From Brachyhypopomus gauderio (taxonomy: Eukaryota > Chordata > Actinopteri > Gymnotiformes > Hypopomidae): a stretch of DNA of 64,000 bases. Positions 61,738 through 64,000 of the stretch are shown in pieces. The stretch's first letter is position 1. Each line of letters opens with the position of its first letter. Location of the stretch: assembly GCF_052324685.1 (NCBI RefSeq), contig NC_135211.1, positions 1,711,105-1,775,104 on the forward strand. Reading direction: 5' to 3'. The notes beneath the pieces were generated by a model. That model was not told the origin of the DNA. It made no database searches and saw only the letters and a list, made by a program, of their open reading frames with translations. The position numbers were made by a program, and so were the translations under genes.

Positions 61738-61810
61738 CGCCCAACGTGGGGCTCGAACCCACGACCCTGAGATTAAGAGTCTCATGCTCTACCGACTGAG
61801 CTAGCCGGGC
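61738..61810 (-). tRNA. tRNA-Lys(CTT), unit 35, class E, standard body
   Basis: Intact body with CAAAAAAC leader. The spacer has CTTCACACTTAAAC, shared only with unit 34. Confidence 0.95.
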
Positions 61811-62961
61811 GTTTTTTGTAGGACCCCAAAAGCACTTGCTGTCGCCACATGTTGACATGTTGAGCAGGACCTGAGCTATGTTTGTGGAATTTGTGCAGAG
61901 ACTAAAGACCTTCACACTTAAACATTCACTAAACCTGGTGCATGATCTCACATCCCAGAGATTGAGAATCTGGCAAACTAACAATCGAACTGGTCAGGTA
62001 ACAGCAGCATTTGAAGTGGGGTCAAAAATGTACCATTAAAGGCACTTGACATCCCCGCTCAGTTTCGTTGCATAGCCTCTTTATAGTTGTTGAAAAAACG
62101 TTTTGTAGCGGAAGAAAACATTAATTTACTGGAAGACAATCCAGTGATCGCTCTTAATATCAAAGTAAAACATGTACTCTGTCCTGATAAAATTTTGACC
62201 ATGTGCATTTCACCTTGGGATTTAAAGTGTTTCCCGTTAGTCTGAGTACATCAGCTGAAGGCAGCTTAACTTCTTTTTTGGTTCTTGAAGTCTTTTTTTA
62301 TTCTCATCCGAAAGGCATATTCTGTTCCAGAAAACATTGGGGATTCCAATGTATCAATGACCTAGTTGGGAAAATGATTGCTGAACTCTGTAATGATCCT
62401 GATCTCAGCAGTACCAAGTGCCACAAAGGTCCACAAATCAGTTTACTCATGTATTTTATTGCCTATGGTTTGGTTTGTAAATGTGTGTTGGTGATATGGA
62501 TGCATTCATGACACCACATTTTCTGGACAAAATGCGTCTTGGAGCAGAGCTCCTGCAGTGCTTCCATCAAATCTGTTTTGAATAGGTTTTGGGTGCATTT
62601 TCACATATAATTTCAAAAGCGTCATATCTAAGAGGACATAACCCTGCAACTGAAGGCAAGGGAGCTACACTGTGTAAACTGGTGAAAATCATACACATTC
62701 CGATGACTGGTGGACAAAAGGATCAAAACTTTGACAGGAAAAGGGTCTACAAACTGACCTTTTGTTTGAAGACCTGCAGGTCTTGACAAGTGAGTAATAG
62801 AAGGAAGGGCAAATTTTAGACAAGCTAGCAGAAAAGTGTGAGTGACCTTGATGTTGCATCCTTTATGCATTGGCTCATTTCATCAAAAGCCAGCAAACAG
62901 GAGGAATGTGCTTGTTGGGTTTTTCTTTTGAGGAAGAACTATGTAAGCACAGAAGCATCTG

Positions 62962-62967
62962 GTCTCT

Positions 62968-63008
<41 letters not shown>

Positions 63009-63035
63009 ATGGTGGTTCGGGCCCACCCAGGGAAG
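62962..63035 (+). tRNA. tRNA-Asn(GTT), unit 36, class B, probably non-functional
   Basis: A58G at 63020 and C72A at 63034; last Asn copy in the window. Confidence 0.85.
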
Positions 63036-63124
63036 ATGTGTGTTCCTTTCTCTTCTTTTTTAGACGTATTTTGCGCAAACAGATTAACTAAATTTCAACA
63101 TTTCTCTCAAACAAATCAGCCTCT

Positions 63125-63197
63125 CGCCCAACGTGGGGCTCGAACCCACGACCCTGAGATTAAGAGTCTCATGCTCTACCGACTGAGCGAGCCGGAC
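63125..63197 (-). tRNA. tRNA-Lys(CTT), unit 36, class B variant
   Basis: C2T at 63196 and A9C at 63189; its spacer runs off the right edge, so the array continues. Confidence 0.87.
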
Positions 63198-64000
63198 GTT
63201 TTTTGTAGGACCCCAAAAGCACTTGCTGTTGCCACATGTTGACATGTTGAGCAGGACCTGAGCTATGTTTGTGGAATTTGTGCAGAGACTAAAGACCTTC
63301 ACCCTTAAACATTCACTAAACCTGGTGCATGATCTCACATCCCAGAGATTGAGAATCTGGCAAACTAACAATCGAACTGGTCAGGTAACAGCAGCATTTG
63401 AAGTGGGGTCAAAAATGTACCATTAAAGGCACTTGACATCCCCGCTCAGTTTCGTTGCATAGCCTCTTTATAGTTGTTGAAAAAACATTTTGTAGCGGAA
63501 GAAAACATTAATTTACTGGAAGACAATCCAGTGATCGCTCTTAATATCAAAGTAAAACATGTACTCTGTCCTGATAAAATTTTGACCATGTGCATTTCAC
63601 CTTGGGATTTAAAGTGTTTCCCGTTAGTCTGAGTACATCAGCTGAAGGCAGCTTAACTTCTTTTTTGGTTCTTGAAGTCTTTTTTTATTCTCATCCGAAA
63701 GGCATATTCTGTTCCAGAAAACATTGGGGATTCCAATGTATCAATGACCTAGTTGGGAAAATGATTGCTGAACTCTGTAATGATCCTGATCTCAGCAGTA
63801 CCAAGTGCCACAAAGGTCCACAAATCAGTTTACTCATGTATTTTATTGCCTATGGTTTGGTTTGTAAATGTGTGTTGGTGATATGGATGCATTCATGACA
63901 CCACATTTTCTGGACAAAATGCGTCTTGGAGCAGAGCTCCTGCAGTGCTTCCATCAAATCTGTTTTGAATAGGTTTTGGGTGCATTTTCACATATAATTT

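Larger units (their letters stand above)
14393..64000. repeat. Tandem array of a 1387-bp tRNA-Asn/tRNA-Lys unit, 36 gene pairs
   Basis: The same unit repeats with a spacing of exactly 1387 bp; only one interval is 1386 bp, because of one missing T in unit 2. Each unit contains tRNA-Asn(GTT) on +, 89 bp of intergenic DNA, tRNA-Lys(CTT) on -, and about 1151 bp of spacer. Units differ by only a handful of substitutions that define classes A to E. Near-identity with fixed length indicates recent amplification or strong homogenisation. The array runs off the right edge, so total copy number is at least 36. Confidence 0.97.

Noticed and set aside
1-64000. CRISPR-like array of regular repeats
   Set aside because: The repeats are 205 and 1387 bp with no short-repeat/unique-spacer alternation, and eukaryotic-type tRNA genes are present.
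14393-64000. tRNA-derived SINE array
   Set aside because: The units are tandem with fixed period, the tRNAs are full length with intact 3' ends, and no poly(A) tails or target-site duplications occur.

Overview
The window is entirely repetitive nuclear DNA from an animal. I see no credible protein-coding gene. It holds a 205-bp satellite (1-13892), a run of exactly 500 N (13893-14392), and a tandem array of a 1387-bp unit (14393-64000). Each array unit carries one tRNA-Asn(GTT) gene on the + strand and one tRNA-Lys(CTT) gene on the - strand, with their 3' ends facing each other. Both tRNAs have standard metazoan sequences; from memory, the main Lys form matches the human gene. Long tandem tDNA arrays next to satellite suggest a vertebrate, perhaps a fish or amphibian, but the species cannot be read from the sequence.

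Satellite: 67 complete monomers plus a 161-bp partial one, head to tail, rich in short dyad symmetries. Monomer variants recur in a mosaic higher-order pattern, including a block of at least 2.1 kb present twice (about 6259-8412 and 11790-13892). The first 9.5 kb has no indels between monomers. The last 4.3 kb before the gap has ten, all of one base in a homopolymer, which points to consensus error near a contig end. The stacked 102-codon ORFs here are a by-product of the repeat.

tRNA array: 36 Asn and 36 Lys genes, with constant spacing except for one T deleted in unit 2. Units fall into classes. A: both tRNAs standard. B: Asn has A58G and C72A, and Lys in the same unit has C2T and A9C. C: Asn standard, Lys has A37T. 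D: Asn has C17T, C72A and G73A, and Lys has A37T. E: Asn has C72A, Lys standard. In order, units 1-36 are: A A A B A A A B A B C A B A B A C A* B B B A B A B C A B C A B C D E E B. A* is unit 18, whose Asn copy has C56T and A71G. This gives 19 intact Asn genes (A and C) and 17 intact Lys genes (A, A* and E). Positions use standard tRNA numbering.

Each unit has 89 bp between the two tRNA 3' ends and about 1150 bp of non-coding spacer. tRNA-Asn ends at a T6 terminator. tRNA-Lys has no T4 nearby, so read-through would run antisense to tRNA-Asn. The class order shows nested higher-order repeats (a 4-unit block at the left, a 3-unit block of 4161 bp at 47705-60187), as expected from unequal exchange. 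The satellite and the tRNA array meet only across the N run, so their adjacency is not proven.
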